Origin: Aliishimia sp965656085
GTDB lineage: Bacteria > Pseudomonadota > Alphaproteobacteria > Rhodobacterales > Rhodobacteraceae
Direction: 5' to 3'
NCBI GenBank assembly: GCA_965656085.1
Contig: CBFHJA010000016.1
Coordinates: 1-64,000 of the forward strand
Length of the DNA stretch: 64,000 nt
The translations under genes were made by a program, and so were the position numbers. The first letter of the stretch is position 1. Every line of letters begins with the position of its first letter. Shown in pieces: positions 63,649 through 64,000 of this stretch. Below the pieces are notes generated by a model. That model made no database searches. It saw nothing but the letters and a program-made list of their open reading frames with translations, and was not told the origin of the DNA.

Positions 63649-64000
63649 GCGGCGGCCTCCGAGGGATTGGATTCAGGAGTTGGCTCAGCGGCGGCCTGCA
63701 GACGTGCCGCGCGGAGTTTGAGGACGAATTGCACGGCGTTGATCACGTAGGCGGCATAGGCCGCGAGCGCGAGCCACATCTGCTGATCCGGGGCGAGCCA
63801 AGTGGTAAAGAGCGAGATGATATAGGCGGTGTGCAGCGCGATCACGGCAAAGGAAAACACGTCTTCCCAGAAGAAAGCGGGCGCCAGAAGGTACTGGCCA
63901 AAAACGACTTTTTCCCAGATCGCGCCGGTGACCATGATCACGTAGAGAAAGAAGGTCTTGGCCACGATCGACCATGTGGCGATCTCGAAGCCGAGCCCGG
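63645..64000 (-). CDS. bchF: 3-vinyl bacteriochlorophyllide hydratase, partial
   Basis: At least 118 aa; the 5' end is beyond the window edge. The visible part, GLGFEIATWSIVAKTFF and then FFWEDVFSFAVIALHTAYI and YAAYVINAVQFVLKLRAARL, is typical of BchF, a membrane enzyme that hydrates the 3-vinyl group. It overlaps bchN, placing it at the head of the visible bchFNBHLM-lhaA-puh operon. Confidence 0.93.
   Translation of the reverse strand, partial: GLGFEIATWSIVAKTFFLYVIMVTGAIWEKVVFGQYLLAPAFFWEDVFSFAVIALHTAYIISLFTTWLAPDQQMWLALAAYAAYVINAVQFVLKLRAARLQAAAEPTPESNPSEAAA

Noticed and set aside
26840..64000. PGC as a recently transferred island
   Set aside because: No integrase, tRNA, direct repeat or visible base-composition change at the left border; gene order matches the usual Rhodobacterales arrangement. 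The right border is outside the window.

Overview
The window is chromosomal DNA of a high-G+C alphaproteobacterium, most likely a marine Rhodobacterales (Roseobacter-group) aerobic anoxygenic phototroph. The main evidence is a nearly complete photosynthesis gene cluster (PGC) covering about 26.6-64.0 kb in the classic superoperonal order. Read right to left, the order is bchF-N-B-H-L-M-lhaA-puhA-puhB-puhC-bciE-acsF-puhE-hemA-cycA, then bchO/D/I-crtA on the other strand, then crtI-crtB-tspO, crtC/crtD, crtE-crtF-bchC-bchX-bchY-bchZ-pufQ-pufB-pufA-pufL-pufM-pufC. Oxygen-dependent enzymes (acsF, crtA), a reaction-centre-bound tetrahaem cytochrome (pufC), no pufX and no puc (LH2) genes fit an aerobic phototroph making spheroidenone. 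No species is assigned.

Layout. 0.2-8.3 kb: flagellar genes, in two divergent operons around a promoter with a CtrA-like site (minus: fliL, a small membrane protein, a MotE-like protein, motA, a 750-aa protein of unknown role; plus: fliF-fliH-fliN-fliP). 8.4-11.8 kb: sugar transferase, DUF2793 protein and glucokinase, all minus. 11.9-24.7 kb: a catabolic and transport stretch with an M20 peptidase, a peptide-type ABC transporter split into two blocks (binding protein at 13.5 kb, permeases and fused ATPase at 18.8-22.2 kb), YitT-like protein, Gfo/Idh/MocA oxidoreductase, cupin, AcuC/HDAC-like deacetylase, SDR, P1 peptidase and an alpha/beta hydrolase. 24.7-26.6 kb: dxs, directly downstream of the puf operon. 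26.8-64.0 kb: the PGC; bchF is cut by the right edge.

How it works together. DXS supplies isoprenoid precursor; CrtE, B, I, C, D, F and A build spheroidenone. HemA starts tetrapyrrole synthesis; BchI/D/H (with BchO), BchM and AcsF/BciE, then the dark-operative reductase BchL/N/B, BchF, BchX/Y/Z and BchC lead to bacteriochlorophyllide a. PufBA (LH1) and PufLM, PuhA and PufC (reaction centre) bind the pigments, with LhaA, PuhB, PuhC, PuhE and PufQ as assembly or pigment-handling factors. CycA is a likely soluble electron donor. Most neighbouring genes overlap by 1-11 nt, indicating translational coupling.

Regulation. Three promoters (bchC, crtE/crtD, crtI/crtA) each carry two TGT-N12-ACA palindromes 7-8 bp apart, the known PpsR/CrtJ operator layout. 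Other non-coding signals are a hairpin between pufA and pufL, a structured element plus terminator between pufC and dxs, and a dispersed 11-12-nt GCCATACGC-type repeat at three intergenic sites, two of them inside the PGC. No tRNA, rRNA, insertion sequence, integrase or CRISPR array was recognised.
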